Shown: positions 41,919-53,540, numbered from the stretch's first letter. The stretch is DNA of 64,000 bases from Pinus tabuliformis (GCA_031772625.1 CM062816.1:1669027058-1669091057), one strand, 5' to 3'. Numbers and translations are program-made. Notes: generated by a model not told the origin, from the sequence alone.

Positions 41919-44795
41919 TTATCCTATAGAAGGGGACCCGTGCAGTTGGATTACTGACTCTAGACTACTGAACAATTTGTTGTAGGAATCCAACACCCTT
42001 TCTACATCTTTGACCAATTTATCCCTGGACTGCATTTTGATATGAAGTTGGACTCTGGTATTCTGCATAGCAATCCAATCTTTCCTAGGTACTACTGTCG
42101 GGGCTTCGGGGTACTTTTCAGACCACTCATGTATTTTATCTAGGGCGGTCATGGCCTCTTTGAGCATGGCAACCCTTTCCTTTGAGTGAGTCTGAATAGC
42201 CACTATGGGAGCTATAGTGTGGTATAGTTTTGCCATCTCCTCATAAACTAAAGCCATAGTTTCTCCCAGGATTTCTATTTCTGATGCAACTATTGTTTGG
42301 AAATCAGCTGATCCCATCTATAGCAAGTGAAGTGTCACGATTTCCTCTTCCAAGTTCCTCTTCCCTTGTTCTGCCACACTGGCCCTTTGCTCAGATGTGT
42401 ATAACCTGTTTTGCAAATCTACAATTTGTCGATTCATCTAGGCTACGTTATGTTCGGTGGCGGCTACGAATGTTGTACCGGCAAAGGCGATAATGAGCGG
42501 TTTTGACGTAATATTTGGCACGATGTCTGTTGCCGTAGTTACCGATAACGGGTCAGCTAGGTTCCTGCTGCAAGATCTCTTCCTCTCCTATATAATCTTT
42601 AGGTTCACTTCGTCGAATGTGATCTTAATCATATCTAGAACCTCTTCCTCTTGATCTTCTAAAATGACTAGCTCTAGGAGAGGTAGGTGTCCTCCAATGA
42701 GGGGAGGAATGGGAGGTACATCCAAAGGAGGAAGCTCACTCTGTCCTGGGCTTGGGTCGACCACCCTGCTCGTCTCTACTTGTTCAACTGCTATCGTTTC
42801 CTTCTCCTTGTTTTCCCTGATCTCCTCCTCCTGTTTTCTCTTTTCCCTTTCCGCTAATACCTATTGCCTTTCTAGCTCTTCCTCCATGTTTTTCAGCTCC
42901 TGTTATAACCTTTTCTGTTCCTCTTGTTTTCTCTTCATGGCTTCTTCTGCTAGTCTCTGCTTTTCGGCCTCTTCTTCCTTTCTTTTCTCTTCCTCGTCTC
43001 ATGCTTTCTTTTCCTCTTCCTACCTCCTTTCTTCGTCTTCCTACCTCTTCCTCTCTATCTCGACCTGGCTTTGAGTGTCGGGTTCCTGCTATTGCTTGCT
43101 TTCTAGTTCTCTCTGTCTCTTCAGCTCTTGCTTCTTCCAAGCCAGTTTGGCGTTTCTTTATATGAGTGTAATTTCTTCTTCCTCGCTATCACTTAGAGGA
43201 TATTCCGCTTCTTTTCCCTTGCGTTTACCTGATGTTTCAGTCCTCTTTGGTGTTATTTCTCTGGGGTTTTCATCATCCTGGAAGTCATCAAGGAGTTAAT
43301 CTTCTATGGCTTGTTGCTCACTGGGGCTGATCTCCCTAGTGGTGTTATACCAGTTCCTAATTCCATCCTCAAGGTCCTTCCTAGTGTGGGTGTAAGACCA
43401 ACTGAATTTTGCTTTCTTACAATGGGCAGCTGTGATCTTTTCAGGGTCATATGTTCTGTAATTCAGGGTCACGAAATGACTCCCCTCAAGTTCTTCAGCT
43501 TCTGCTTCCACCTGCTTGAAGTTTTCTACTATGTACGCCCCAATAATAAGAGGAAAAGGCGGCCAAGGTTTCTTCTTACTTTTGTGCAGCGCTTTCGAGA
43601 AACCCTGCGTCGTCTGGTAGCATACCTCTCGTAGAAGAGTCCTATTTGTGGCTAACCTAGGTAGAGCGTGCAGAGGTCTATGAGTATCGAACACCCTGAC
43701 TACTGTCCCCTCATCGATCGGGAACCAATGACCTACTTTAACCACAGTCCTCATGGCTCTTTAGGACATGCAAGGTGGATCTTCCCTAAACAACAATTGG
43801 TATAATGGGATGATAAATGTTTCGAATATTATATCCAATGTGGCCCTATAAGCCGTGCCCTAGAAAACCTTGTAGTGGAAATGGACAGGTATGGGTGCTG
43901 ATGAGTCCCAATTGCAATGTCAGTGTTCAAAGTGGCACCTTGAACAAACAACGTCAAGGAGGTACGAAGACATATAAAACTCTGGGGGTTGTTTGGGAGC
44001 TGGGCTCTGAGCGGCGGCTATGTTGGTTCTCAAAGATGATGACAAGATGCTCGCCCAATTGAAAATAGTTCCCTGAGTGGCAATGGCATACATGAGTGGA
44101 ACCCACATGCCATAAAACACATCGCAGTCTGCCTTGCCATATAGTCGACACATCATTTCCATGATTAACTGATACACCCTACGCAACCCTTCGGTCTTGT
44201 ATGCCTGATCTGTCCTGACCCGGAACTTCGCAGGTTCTTGCCACCAACTCCTCAAGATGTCTTTTGTCAAGGTAGTGAATCCGATGAGCCACTTGGTGTT
44301 AAAAACCTGTTGCTTTTTAGGCAATTTATAGTAGGCGCTGATATTCGAGGAAGCAATGGTAGCTATAGGCGCCCCATCATGACCCCTGATCATCCAGTCT
44401 TTTGTGCTTGTGCACTGTAAAACCCATTCGATGACTTCGACACACGAGAATATTGGTGGATGAGTCACCACTTTATGTAACCTTGACTTTTTTACGTTGA
44501 TATACACGTGAAAGTCCTCTTGTGTCTCTGGGATATCCCTCTTAGCAAATTCTTCGTAGATTTCATACTAGGAGAGCCTGATGGTCTTACTTATATTGCA
44601 CGCTGTATCTGCAAAGATAGGTGGTTATTCGTCTGGATCTGTTTCCCATGTCCCTCTTCCTGATGCACCTTGAGCGGTTCTAGTAGTTGGATGACCCATC
44701 TCATCTTCAAAAGAGGAAATGGATATGCACTCGAGCTTGATGTCACCTAGCATGTCAAAAATGCAATCCCATGATGAGAGAGAGGGCATAACCAT
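41919..44795 (-). pseudogene. LTR-encoded large ORF (about 958 codons, 5' LTR copy)
   Basis: One reading frame runs from the ATG at 44795 to a stop at 41919, with no frameshift but about 15 in-frame stops, mostly TAG where CAG is likely. Residues about 75-500 form the globular region also seen in the 3' LTR copy, continuing through FPIDEGTVVRVFDTHRP and YRTYDPEKITAAHCKKAKFSW. Residues about 500-700 are very rich in Glu, Lys and Arg (KRKEEEAEKQRLAEEAMKRK), a likely coiled coil or single helix. After a Pro-rich linker, residues 760-958 are again helical (ALVYEEMAKLYHTIAPIVAI; VKDVERVLDSYNKLF). No retrotransposon enzyme domain. Function unknown. Because it lies after the TATA box and before the PBS, it would be translated from the start of the genomic RNA. 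Confidence 0.75.
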
Positions 44796-44829
44796 AAACT
44801 AAAAATACCAAAAGAAAACTTAGTCAGTG

Positions 44830-45850
44830 AAAGGGAGGTCACGGAAATGAGGGAGTTGCAAGGTATCTGATGCAATAGTGTGACCGAAGCCACAAGTCGG
44901 GTGCAACCGTGAGGTCGAGATGCGAAGAGGTAAACTATGGGTCGCAATGGTAGGAGGTTGTGGGGAGAGAGAAGTCACGAGGTCGCGGAGGTAGGAAGTC
45001 GTAGGGGACGGGGAGTCGCAGAGTCGCAGGTCAAGGAAGTCGCAAGGTCACGGAGTTAGGAGGTCGCGGGGAACATGGAGTCGCGGAGTCGCAGGAAAGG
45101 GAAATTGCGAGGTCGTGGAGTCGCAGAGTCACGGCGGGGAGGATATCGCGGCTGCAGGTCGTGCGACTAAGGTTCAGATTGTCCCAGAGGAGGCCTCTAG
45201 ATGACTTAGGGAGGAGTGAAAGAGTAGGGGAAGGTTAGGGTGATTTATGGAGCACAACCAGGGAGGAGAGCTAAGTAAGGAGCTAAACCCTAGGGCAGGG
45301 AGCAATCCGGAGGTCAGGGGATGTAGTTTATGCCATTTGGAGAAAAATAATAATTGCAAGAGAGGCGACCGTTACTTACCGGAGTCGGACACGCGTGTGA
45401 AGTCGGTTGGAGGGATTTATGCCTTCTGGTGCGCCAAGATGCCCTCTTATTTATAAAATCATCGCACGTGTGGACGTCATAAGGGTCGCGAGGAGTTAAA
45501 GTGCGACCTTGCGACTTAAGGGTCGCTTGCGACTCAGGGATCGTGAAGTCGCATGGTTGCGTTGAAAGATGTGAATCGGGAATGCTACCTTGCGACCTTG
45601 CGACATTGTGACCTTGTGAGTCGTGGAGTCGCATGGTCGCTAAGTCGCATTGGAAAATGTGAATCGGGAATGTGACCTTGCGACCTTGCGAGTCACGAAG
45701 TCGCATGGTCGCGTGGAACATAGGCGGTTGGGAGTGCGACCTTGCGACTGGCGGGTCACCGAGGCCGCAAGCGTTGTCTTGGTCGCGAGCATATGCTATA
45801 GTTGCATTGTGATAATGTGACCTCGGTTTATCTCTTGGAGCTGCGACTTG
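44830..45850 (-). repeat. GTCGC-rich region of the gypsy-1 5' LTR
   Basis: The counterpart of 31950-33010, with the same two blocks and many CG to TG/CA changes at other positions. The TATA box lies inside it at 45448-45455. Confidence 0.85.
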
Positions 45851-46009
45851 GTTTAACTTAGCCAAAATTTGGAATTCCCTGTGGCTTACTGATATTGACG
45901 AAACTTCGGGAAGGGCCTAACAGGGCCGAAGCTTAGGCTTGATGAAGGGGGGTCCAAAAATTTTATGTTTACGGGGATTTTTGGAGGTGTTGTCGCAACA
46001 GCTACAACA

Positions 46010-46420
46010 GGTACCTAAGGGAATAATATGATGTAATGATTAAGGATGATAAATAAATGAGCCATAGTTTATAAATAAAGTGGTTAACTCACATTATGCA
46101 AGGGACCACAAGTAGTTAGGAAATAATGTGATAAGCCTGTGGTATTGGATGTAGGGTATTTAGAGACCCATGGCATTGTATGTATGAAGCCTATATAGAG
46201 GATAGAGACTCCCCATTGAGGATGTCAAGTATTGTTGTATTGACAAGCATATGGCTTGTGGAGTGATCTGCTTCTGTAAGGAGTAGTTGTATGGTGTTGC
46301 CCTACCCCAAGGGTTTTGATATTAATAAAGAAGCATTTCCATTTTATATTCTTGGATCAATCTTGATATTTCTTGGGAATATTTTCCATTGTTATATATT
46401 TTCAAGTCAGATCTATTACA
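46010..46420 (+). repeat. 3' LTR of the non-autonomous element, second piece
   Basis: It begins with the right GGTAC copy and continues CTAAGGGAATAATATGATG, exactly as the left LTR does after GGTAC. It ends ATCTATTACA at 46420, followed by AGAAT. Confidence 0.9.
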
Positions 46421-47999
46421 AGAATAGCCTAGTACATATTCATATAACATTCTTTGGAACATAAGGCATAAGGAACACTTAACTCTTAATGATATGTCTC
46501 GCAAATGAGATTAGGACTCTAAATTTCCACCCAAACTTAAATAAGTTGCATCAAAATGTTTCTTGTGGTTGTCACCCTGAGCTAGATTCCATAGCTTGAG
46601 AAGGAGTGCTTTTAGTGTAGCAAACCGATGATATCAATTGAAATAGGGTTTTCCAAGGATACACCGCCTTCACCCAGCAACTATCAAATTAATCAAATAA
46701 ATATAGTGAACCACTTCACTCGCATATAATCATCATATACTCAGGAAATTAAATCAATATCATCACCTAAACTAAGGTGTCTCAAGGCTACACTACCTTC
46801 TCCCACCAACTGTTCAAAAATTTCACATAAGCCAAGGAACACTTCCTTTTATATAGAGGAACTTATAATACAACATCCCATCATATTTTGGGATTAGACA
46901 TAGAGAGTCTCAATTCATATGTGGATATATATATATATAATAATGAGGTTTTATCAACTATGTTATCTCTGAAGGAATAAGAGTGCACTCTCCAACAGCT
47001 TCTATGTGGAACTTCCACCTATTTTCTTAGCCCATCCTTGTGGAACTACCATCAGGTGTTATCAACCTACTAGCCTAGGGTGACTCCACCATTAAGAAGT
47101 TTTCAACCAACATAGGTTCCAGTGGATTTATCCCTGTAAGGCACAACCACTGCTCAATGATTATCATCTAGTAAGCCTTCTGGATTTCTTAGTTATACTA
47201 TCAACTGATCTCACTTTGGATTATTAGCCAGCAAAGCTCATGGGTTTATCGGTTATGCTATCATCAGAGCTTCTCTATGATTATGTGCTATCATCAAAGC
47301 TTCTCTGTGATTCTTATCCAACAAGCCTCATGGATTTCTTAGTTGTGTTATCATCAGAGCTTCTCTTCTCTCTGAATTCTCTCAATCCTCATATCCTCCT
47401 CTTCACTCTAAAGGGAATAAGATTCATCACTGGGACCCTCTCAGCCTACTTATTTTCTTGTTCCCTATGATTATTGAGTCCCTCCTCAATTGTGAATCCC
47501 TAATCTCCCTAAGGCTTCTTAACCTCCACTTATTTCTATAATCATATGTCGGTTGTGGGATCATGCACTTTCACTCTTTCCCACACCTATCAGTCTTTGA
47601 TCAGTGATTCTAACTATTTGAGAGCCACCTCTTGTCCATATTTTCCCACCAATGAACCATATGATGCCTTTGTGTCTGCACAGACTAACTTCCGTGAATA
47701 GTGCAACCCATACTCTCATTCAATTTTGTCCTTTTCTTTCTTGTAGTTTTTTCCCAACAAGAACATGGGCTTATCCTTGTTTTTAGCTGAATTAATAACA
47801 CAATAAGCTACATTAAACACAACAATTAGCTTCCCTTACTAGCATTTAGTATGACCAAGTTCCTCAAGAATTCTCCCTTCCCCAAGATACAGAATTTGTG
47901 TCCCTTTCTCTCAGCCATTTTAATTTTATAGTTAGATAATTATAAGGAATTATTCACAATGTTACAAGGGGAATTAACCCACAGGGGTGTCACAATTAT
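46421..47999. repeat. Spacer with degenerate repeats
   Basis: Between about 47155 and 47400 a unit of about 70-90 bp recurs. It is built of (A/C)GCCT(T/C)(C/A)TGGATTTCTTAGTT, a (A/G)CTATCATCAGAGCTTCTCT stretch and GATTAT. Otherwise there is no gene or element that I can name. Confidence 0.45.
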
Positions 48000-48330
48000 T
48001 GTGCTCTAATCCGAAGATGTGGGGGGGTACTTTAACCATATTTATGATTCCATATTTGATGCCATAGTTCCTACCCTCCTTGTAGCCTCCTTCAACAAAG
48101 TTTGGCTCCAATGAACATGTTGAGAGTTTCTAGATCCCAAAGGCATATCCCACCTTGTGATTTATGGAGGCAAAGCTTCTCCCAAGAAAACAAGGCCCAT
48201 TTTTGTCCCTTATTGCTCCACCCCAAATAAATTAATACTAGAAGCTACGAATGATGCTCAAGATGCTCTTTGGGGCAACAGGGACTGAAAATAGATAGAC
48301 AAGGAGAGTTATTGACCCACTTTTGTATAT
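48000..48330 (-). pseudogene. LINE ORF2 fragment (post-RT region)
   Basis: On the minus strand, across a frameshift, the text reads YLFSVPVAPKSILSIIRSF, then FIWGG, and in a neighbouring frame WALFSWEKLCLHKSQGGICLWDLETLN. This is the region after the L1-type reverse transcriptase (FLWGG...W..VCLPK..GGLGIRDL). It is old, with stops and shifts. Confidence 0.65.
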
Positions 48331-49150
48331 CGCCTCGACTAAATCTAAACCATCATTTACACTTCTCATTTCACTTATGAAATTTCATACTTGGTTATAT
48401 CTCCAAAATATTTGTACATAAATTTCCATCTTGAATAATGGCTCCACTCTTTATACACTTTCCTACCGTCATAGAGTCCTTCCCAAATTACTTTCATACT
48501 TAACCATTTTTGCAAGTGTGTATAAGACTCCACACAACCATCCCTTCACACATTCTATTCCTTGAACAATTGTTCTTCCACACATAATATTCCTCTATAC
48601 TTTCATTTCTCTGCACATACAAAGTTTCACATCATGATATCATATATTATATGAATGTAGTTTCTCCTCTTCTAAGCTGTACTTACTAAAAAGTCATTAA
48701 AATGTTTTCTTTCTCCTTTCGAGTTTAATTGAAATATCATTTAATAAATTACGATATTCAAGGTGGAAAGGTGGCAATATGGAGGTACACAAATCAAATC
48801 TTCCATTACTCCATGAAATACATACCAAAGTTATTGAGTCCTCATTATGATTCTCACATGACCTAATGAAGGTGGTACGTGATGAAGGGATGTATTAGTA
48901 AATGTTACCCATAAATTGAGCTTTTAAACAGCTAATAACTCTATAAAATGACACTTTACCTATCACATATATTAAAATCAATTGTAAAAATATAGTAACA
49001 TGGTGAATAAAAGAAAGGAGTTTTTTTATGGAGATACAGTTAATTCACTCACTCAAAAAGATAATAATTTTCATTGGTTGTCAACACATTAGTGGTATTT
49101 GGATTTAAATTTTGACTAAAAGCTTAATAGTGGAATTTGGACTATAATCC
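48331..49150. other. AT-rich spacer
   Basis: No feature was recognised. Confidence 0.4.
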
Positions 49151-50260
49151 TTACTAATGTTGGATGTGTTCTTGAAGTCTTTGATTCCAGACAACTTGTT
49201 TCTTGGTGTTCCCACTGATTTTACTGTAAGGTCAGGACTATCAAAGTTTCTTTATAAGGAAAGAATTCAGTCCTTTGACTCTAAAGTCCTTCAAAAATAT
49301 ATTGAAGCTACTTGACTAGAACATGAAACTCAAGCTTCCTTATGTTGATGCTTTCCTTGATTCTCAAGGTGGTGGAGTGAATTTAATTCAATAATTCATG
49401 GTTTAATATGCACATATGCCAACTAACCTTTCTTCTATCAAGATCTCAGTGTCAGTAGAGCCCTATAGGGATTTTTCTCATATTATGGGATGTGATTCAA
49501 CATCTCAAATACCCAGGTCACTCCTATACATTTTGCATTTTCTTTCAAGAAGGAGACTATTTTTTATTGGGCCAAGGTAATCTCTAATGAGATTTCTTTG
49601 TAGTTAGCTAATTATTTGAAAACTCTTTCATGATGACCTATTTGGAAATAATGATAGTCTATTTCAATATGTTCAACAAACCACCCCCTAAAAAAATATG
49701 AATCCTGAAGCAGTGCCAATGAAATTATGGTATCCAATTTTATGGAGACATAAGGCACCATTTTATTTATACCTTATCTAGGATAGATTTTTTGGGAAGG
49801 TTATATATATGTTGATTTGAGTCAACCTATAAAATTTGACTCAATAAGAAAAAAAAGAAAGGGGAAAATGAGTGTCCATACACGAAGACAATCGTACATA
49901 AAGAATGATTTATGGTTATCAATATAGACCTATATTACTCCCTGTTTTCGTTTGTGATAGATATTTGTTACAAAAGTGTGTAGGCAGTATTGTTCTTGGT
50001 CAATTTTATTTTACATGAAAAAGAAGAATAAATTTATTTCACTTCTATTTAAAATTTGAGAAGTTGTGGTGAACAATTCTTCAGATTTAGAAAATTTAAC
50101 TAAAACATTGATATCTTTCAATTTGAAAGAGGTTGAACCTATTCAAGGATTTGACGTTGAGAGATTATTTTCCCAACATCTAGCATCAATATGGTATGGT
50201 AATTTGTTCACTAAGATCATGGAAGGAGTTGAGATAATGAAGTAGATACTTCATGACAAA
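49151..50260 (+). pseudogene. Decayed ORF resembling the gypsy-1 LTR protein domain
   Basis: Three frames give pieces of one old protein: PDNLFLGVPTDFTVRSGL (about 49186), YVDAFLDSQGGGVNLIQ (about 49340), IMGCDSTSQIP (about 49482), then FSFKKETIFYWAKVISNEIS and LANYLKTL (about 49540-49630). A further stretch at about 50100-50240 reads FNLKEVEPIQGFDVERLFSQ. The TIFYWAKVIS part with the following MTYL can be aligned by eye with GTIFNWASILSSS and FYMSSYLL of the LTR ORF. A link to that family is an inference from a short match. It may be the coding part of another decayed element. Confidence 0.4.
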
Positions 50261-51399
50261 AAGAGAGAAACAAATTGTACATAATGATGATTTAGTCACA
50301 AAAGTTGGTACCAACTCAAAAGGGAAGAGAAAAACCAAGCAAAGGAAAAGGAAAACTACAAAATGTGCAACCCTCATAAGCTCAACAAAATAATTGAAGT
50401 TCCTCATCACCACATACAAAACAAGAGACAATTGCAAGAGAGAGTAATGAATGACACTCTGATGGATATGATAGTGAAGAACCACCACCTCGTGTTACAT
50501 GAAGACCAATATATACTCCAACATTTGATGTTTCTAGGAGGAAATGATTCATTCCACCTGTCATCCTTCTACAATTTTGTGAGTGTTCTATATTTTATTT
50601 GGATCAATTTCTCATTCTTTCTTTCAAATGTTATATCACCTAGCTTTGTGAATTATGTCTTACACTTGTAAATCCATTCCCTGACTACATTTCTTTAGTT
50701 TATTCTAGGTTATTGTATACTACTTATTAGTGCATGGGATCCCCATCCGAGTCCCTCAGGGATGAATGTATTCAAGTTACATTTAAGTATCATGATTTTT
50801 GTAGAGTTTTTTAGGCACCTACTTTATTTGAACTTAAATTCTCAAACTTTGTAATATTATTTTTACTCTCATAGAGAGATATTTCTGAGAGTACATGACA
50901 TATGTGGTTTCATATACTTTTGACTAAGAATTGACGTCTCATGAATGTTTTCCTATGACTCTTTATGATATTAAATCAATGAAATCATTTTAGAAATATC
51001 TAAAATATTTGGACCATTTCCTTATTTTCTCTTTATGTATTTGTTTCAAATGTGTCTTCCTCATGATATGTGAATGGATGTGTATCGTGGAATGAATCAC
51101 CAGTGAGATAATATTTAATTCATTTTAGTTTTTGTTTCCTTTATTTAAATCACATGTTCCACTGACAAGTGAATATGTTGAATATTTAAATTATCATTTT
51201 GAGTTTATTAGAAAATATCAGTGTGTGAAACAAGAGTGCCACCTCTATAAAATCGTAGAAGGAGCTTATTTAAGTCCCTAGGAGGTTGAATCTAGTCCCT
51301 ACTAGGAAAACATATCAACAATAGCTTCAATAAAACATTTAAAAATAGCCTCTCACTCTACAATGTGAAGAGAGAAAAAAAAGGTCCAACTATACAGTC
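50261..51399. other. AT-rich spacer
   Basis: A short open frame at 50363-50671 has no recognisable content. Nothing else was identified. Confidence 0.4.
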
Positions 51400-52390
51400 A
51401 ACTAGTCAATTTCTAGATAAGATATGTCCATGGTTTGAATATGATAAAGCTAGCTATGAGGTGTTCTCCAAGGTATTTGGAAGGTAAAGTGCATCTCTTG
51501 AATATTAGGAGACAAGAAATATGACCATGAACTATAGCTGGGGTGTTAAAAAAGAAAACTTCATATTTTAGGAGATTATAATCCATACCTAAGGCTGACC
51601 AAAGATCCTCAAGAATGTGTTTGAATGGAATGGCTTCATAGACAATTTGGAAACCCAGTAGCATGGTGTCATCAACAAATTGTCAATACAATGCTAGTTG
51701 TTCTTCTCTTAAAAGCTTGACCCCACTAATTTTTTTGTATGACACTATCACCTTGATAGCTCTTCCTAAACCTTCTACCCTAAGGATGAATAGAAAAGGT
51801 GAGGAAGGGTCCCCTTAATTAATTCCACGAGAGGGGATAAATGTAGCAAAAGGGGAATTGTTGACTAGGATAAAAAATAAAGTGGATGATATTAGGGAGT
51901 GAATCTAATTCACCTAGGCCTCAGAAAATACAAATAGAAGGAGAATGTGATGAATGTGGGCCTAACTCAATTTATCGAAAGCCTTGAAAAGATCCAAATT
52001 TATACTCACACCCACCTCCTTATTTTGTCAATGCAAGTGGACTATTTCATGGCTGACAATTACGCCAACCATGATTTTCCTTCCTTTGACATAACTAGAA
52101 TGTTCCAATGAGATCAAGGAGGGAAGGATTGGCTTGAGATGATTTGTGATTACCTTTATCATGATATTATAGATGACATTGCAGAGAGAAATGGGCCTAA
52201 AGCAATATGCCTTATATACTTTATTCACCTTTGGAGCTATATTTAGGAACATAACATAACATGTTGGGAGGATAGATCCTATTCTTATTAATTCTTCAAC
52301 TACTTCCAAAATTTCTTCACCAAAAAATGTTGGTTGTGGAGCTTGATTATCTTCTTTATTCAGAGGTATCACCGCATTGGCCCCCATTTT
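51400..52390 (-). pseudogene. LINE ORF2 reverse transcriptase fragment
   Basis: Reading leftward on the minus strand: FRPISLCNVIYNIMIKVITN and LKPILPSLIS (about 52200-52090), INLDLFKAFDK (about 51990), GDPSSPFLF-like (about 51810), FVDDTMLLG (about 51655-51681, the F-A/V-D-D catalytic motif) and LPSKYLGEHL (about 51450). This is the order of an L1-type reverse transcriptase. At least four frameshifts and many stops. The 48000-48330 fragment carries the next part of the same protein, on the same strand, 3.1 kb away. Confidence 0.8.
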
Positions 52391-52394
52391 GTAA

Positions 52395-52939
52395 TGTGGC
52401 AGCAATGTCACCAGTTTATGCGTGCCACCAGCGAGTCCAGGGGGGGCCGGCAACGATTCATTAGAGTGCCCCCCCCCCTCCCCTCGGGTAGGGAATCGTG
52501 GGCAGCGCCCCCGAAGCTAAAAATAGATGTAAAATTGCCTTGTAAAATGTTGTAATTTCATAGTTAATCTAGGCCGTTCATTAGGCAAAAATATGACGGT
52601 AGAAGTTATGTTTAATTTAGGTTTTTTTTCCCTAGAAGGCAGCCCCTCGCTATATATGAGGGAATTGTATTGCGTCAATGTAGATGTGTATTCTGAACGA
52701 GAAAAGGAGAGGAGATTGTGTGAAAGCGAAGAGGGAATTACAACAGGTTTGCAGTGGGTTGTATCTCTTCATTTTGCTGGATAATATAAGAGGAAGGATT
52801 GGTTGTTTCTCTTTTGACATATCCCAAATTGGGTGAACCACGTATATCTGTGTCTCTCTTGTTTTATGCATTTTGTGTGTTTATATTTCTGCATTATTTT
52901 ATGTGTTCCATTTTTATGTAATATATAATTTTCTAATAA
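52395..52939 (+). repeat. Probable 5' LTR of a third copia element (copia-3)
   Basis: A PBS at 52941 fixes the right end near 52939 (TTCTAATAAC). The left end is less sure: TGTGGCAGCAATG at about 52395 is where LINE sequence stops. GCTATATATGAGGG (about 52648-52661) is a good TATA box. No second LTR lies in the window. Confidence 0.55.
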
Positions 52940-52940
52940 C

Positions 52941-52952
52941 TGGTATCAGAGC
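52941..52952 (+). other. Primer-binding site of copia-3
   Basis: TGGTATCAGAGC is an exact match to the initiator-Met tRNA complement. Confidence 0.9.
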
Positions 52953-52995
52953 TGAAGGTCTATTTGGCTAATAAACTCGTAGGAGAGAAGGGTTC

Positions 52996-53540
52996 GTGGT
53001 TCAAGTGGGAGCAATGGCAGAAGATGGTATGTTTAGGGTCGAAAAGGTTAACGGCCAAAACTACCAGTTGTGGAAGATGCAGATGGAATATTATCTGTAT
53101 CAGAAAGATCTGTACCTACCATTGAGCGAAAAGACAAAGAAGTCGATGAGTATGACAGACACAGAAAGGGATATTCTCGATAGAAAGGCACTTGGAACAA
53201 TACGGTTGTGCCTAGTGGCTTCGGTAGCCTTTAACATTTCAAAGGAAACGACAACAAATGGTTTAATGTCACCATTGGCCAAACTATATGAAAAACCCTC
53301 AGCCTCAAATAAGGTATTTCTTATGAGGCATTTATTTAATATGAAGATGTCAGAAGGTGGATTTGTTGCTGATCATTTAAATGTATTTTATACAGTTACC
53401 AGTCTATTAAGTTCTGTAGGGGTAACTTGAAGTTAGGGCTCTATTATTTCTATGCTCATTGCCAAAAAGTTTGAATGGGTTAGTTATGGACATTAGTAAT
53501 CCTGTCTCTAGATCTAGTAATTTAAAGTTTGATGAAAAAC
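52996..53540 (+). pseudogene. Copia-3 gag, truncated
   Basis: The likely start is the Met at 53014 (MAEDGMFRVEKVNGQNYQLW). A UBN2-type gag is clear: LWKMQMEYYLYQKD, ALGTIRLCLVASVAF, LAKLYEKPSASNKVFLMRHLFNMKM and DHLNVFYTVTSLLSSVG. A stop at 53429 is followed by the same frame for about 30 residues. Then the sequence turns into A-rich repeats, so the rest of the element is missing. Confidence 0.85.

Larger units (their letters stand above)
22990..46009 (-). mobile_element. Ty3/gypsy element with ORF-bearing 5.3-kb LTRs (gypsy-1)
   Basis: TSD GGTAC flanks it (22985-22989 and 46010-46014). On the minus strand the 5' LTR is 40685-46009 (5,325 bp), the interior 33185-40684 (7.5 kb), and the 3' LTR 22990-33184. 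The 3' LTR itself is split by a copia element and has lost 2.4 kb. LTR ends are TGTTGATGTG and GCTACAACA (plus strand). Gene order on the minus strand is gag, protease, an extra RNase H-like domain, RT, RNase H, integrase. The long LTRs code for a large protein. Lineage: the extra RNase H suggests the Tat group, but its place before RT is unlike the arrangement I know for Tat. The element is decayed by stops and frameshifts. Confidence 0.92.
40685..46009 (-). repeat. 5' LTR of gypsy-1 (5,325 bp, uninterrupted)
   Basis: It runs from TGTTGATGTGCTGG to GCTACAACA. On the element strand the order is: GTCGC-rich U3, TATA box (45448-45455), leader, large ORF (44795-41919), then about 1.2 kb of U5-like sequence to 40685. 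It is the uninterrupted copy and shows what the left LTR has lost. At 5.3 kb it is at the long end for plant LTRs. Confidence 0.92.
20580..46420 (+). mobile_element. Non-autonomous LTR element (TR-GAG-like), split by a nested gypsy
   Basis: The left LTR is 20580-21197, with a PBS-like site at 21199-21212. The interior is 21198-22945 and the polypurine tract 22933-22945. The 3' LTR is broken into 22946-22989 and 46010-46420 by the minus-strand gypsy element. The flanks AAAAT (20575-20579) and AGAAT (46421-46425) are a target duplication with one change. Without the insert the element is about 2.8 kb. It has only a gag/protease remnant, with no RT or integrase, so it must have relied on another element. 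Confidence 0.85.

Noticed and set aside
42664-43299. Plus-strand Ser/Cys/Phe-rich frames
   Set aside because: They are the antisense of the Glu/Lys-rich coiled-coil segment of the LTR ORF.
50363-50671. 102-codon plus-strand frame
   Set aside because: No recognisable domain, AT-rich, and a comparable frame exists on the opposite strand. Too weak to call a gene.
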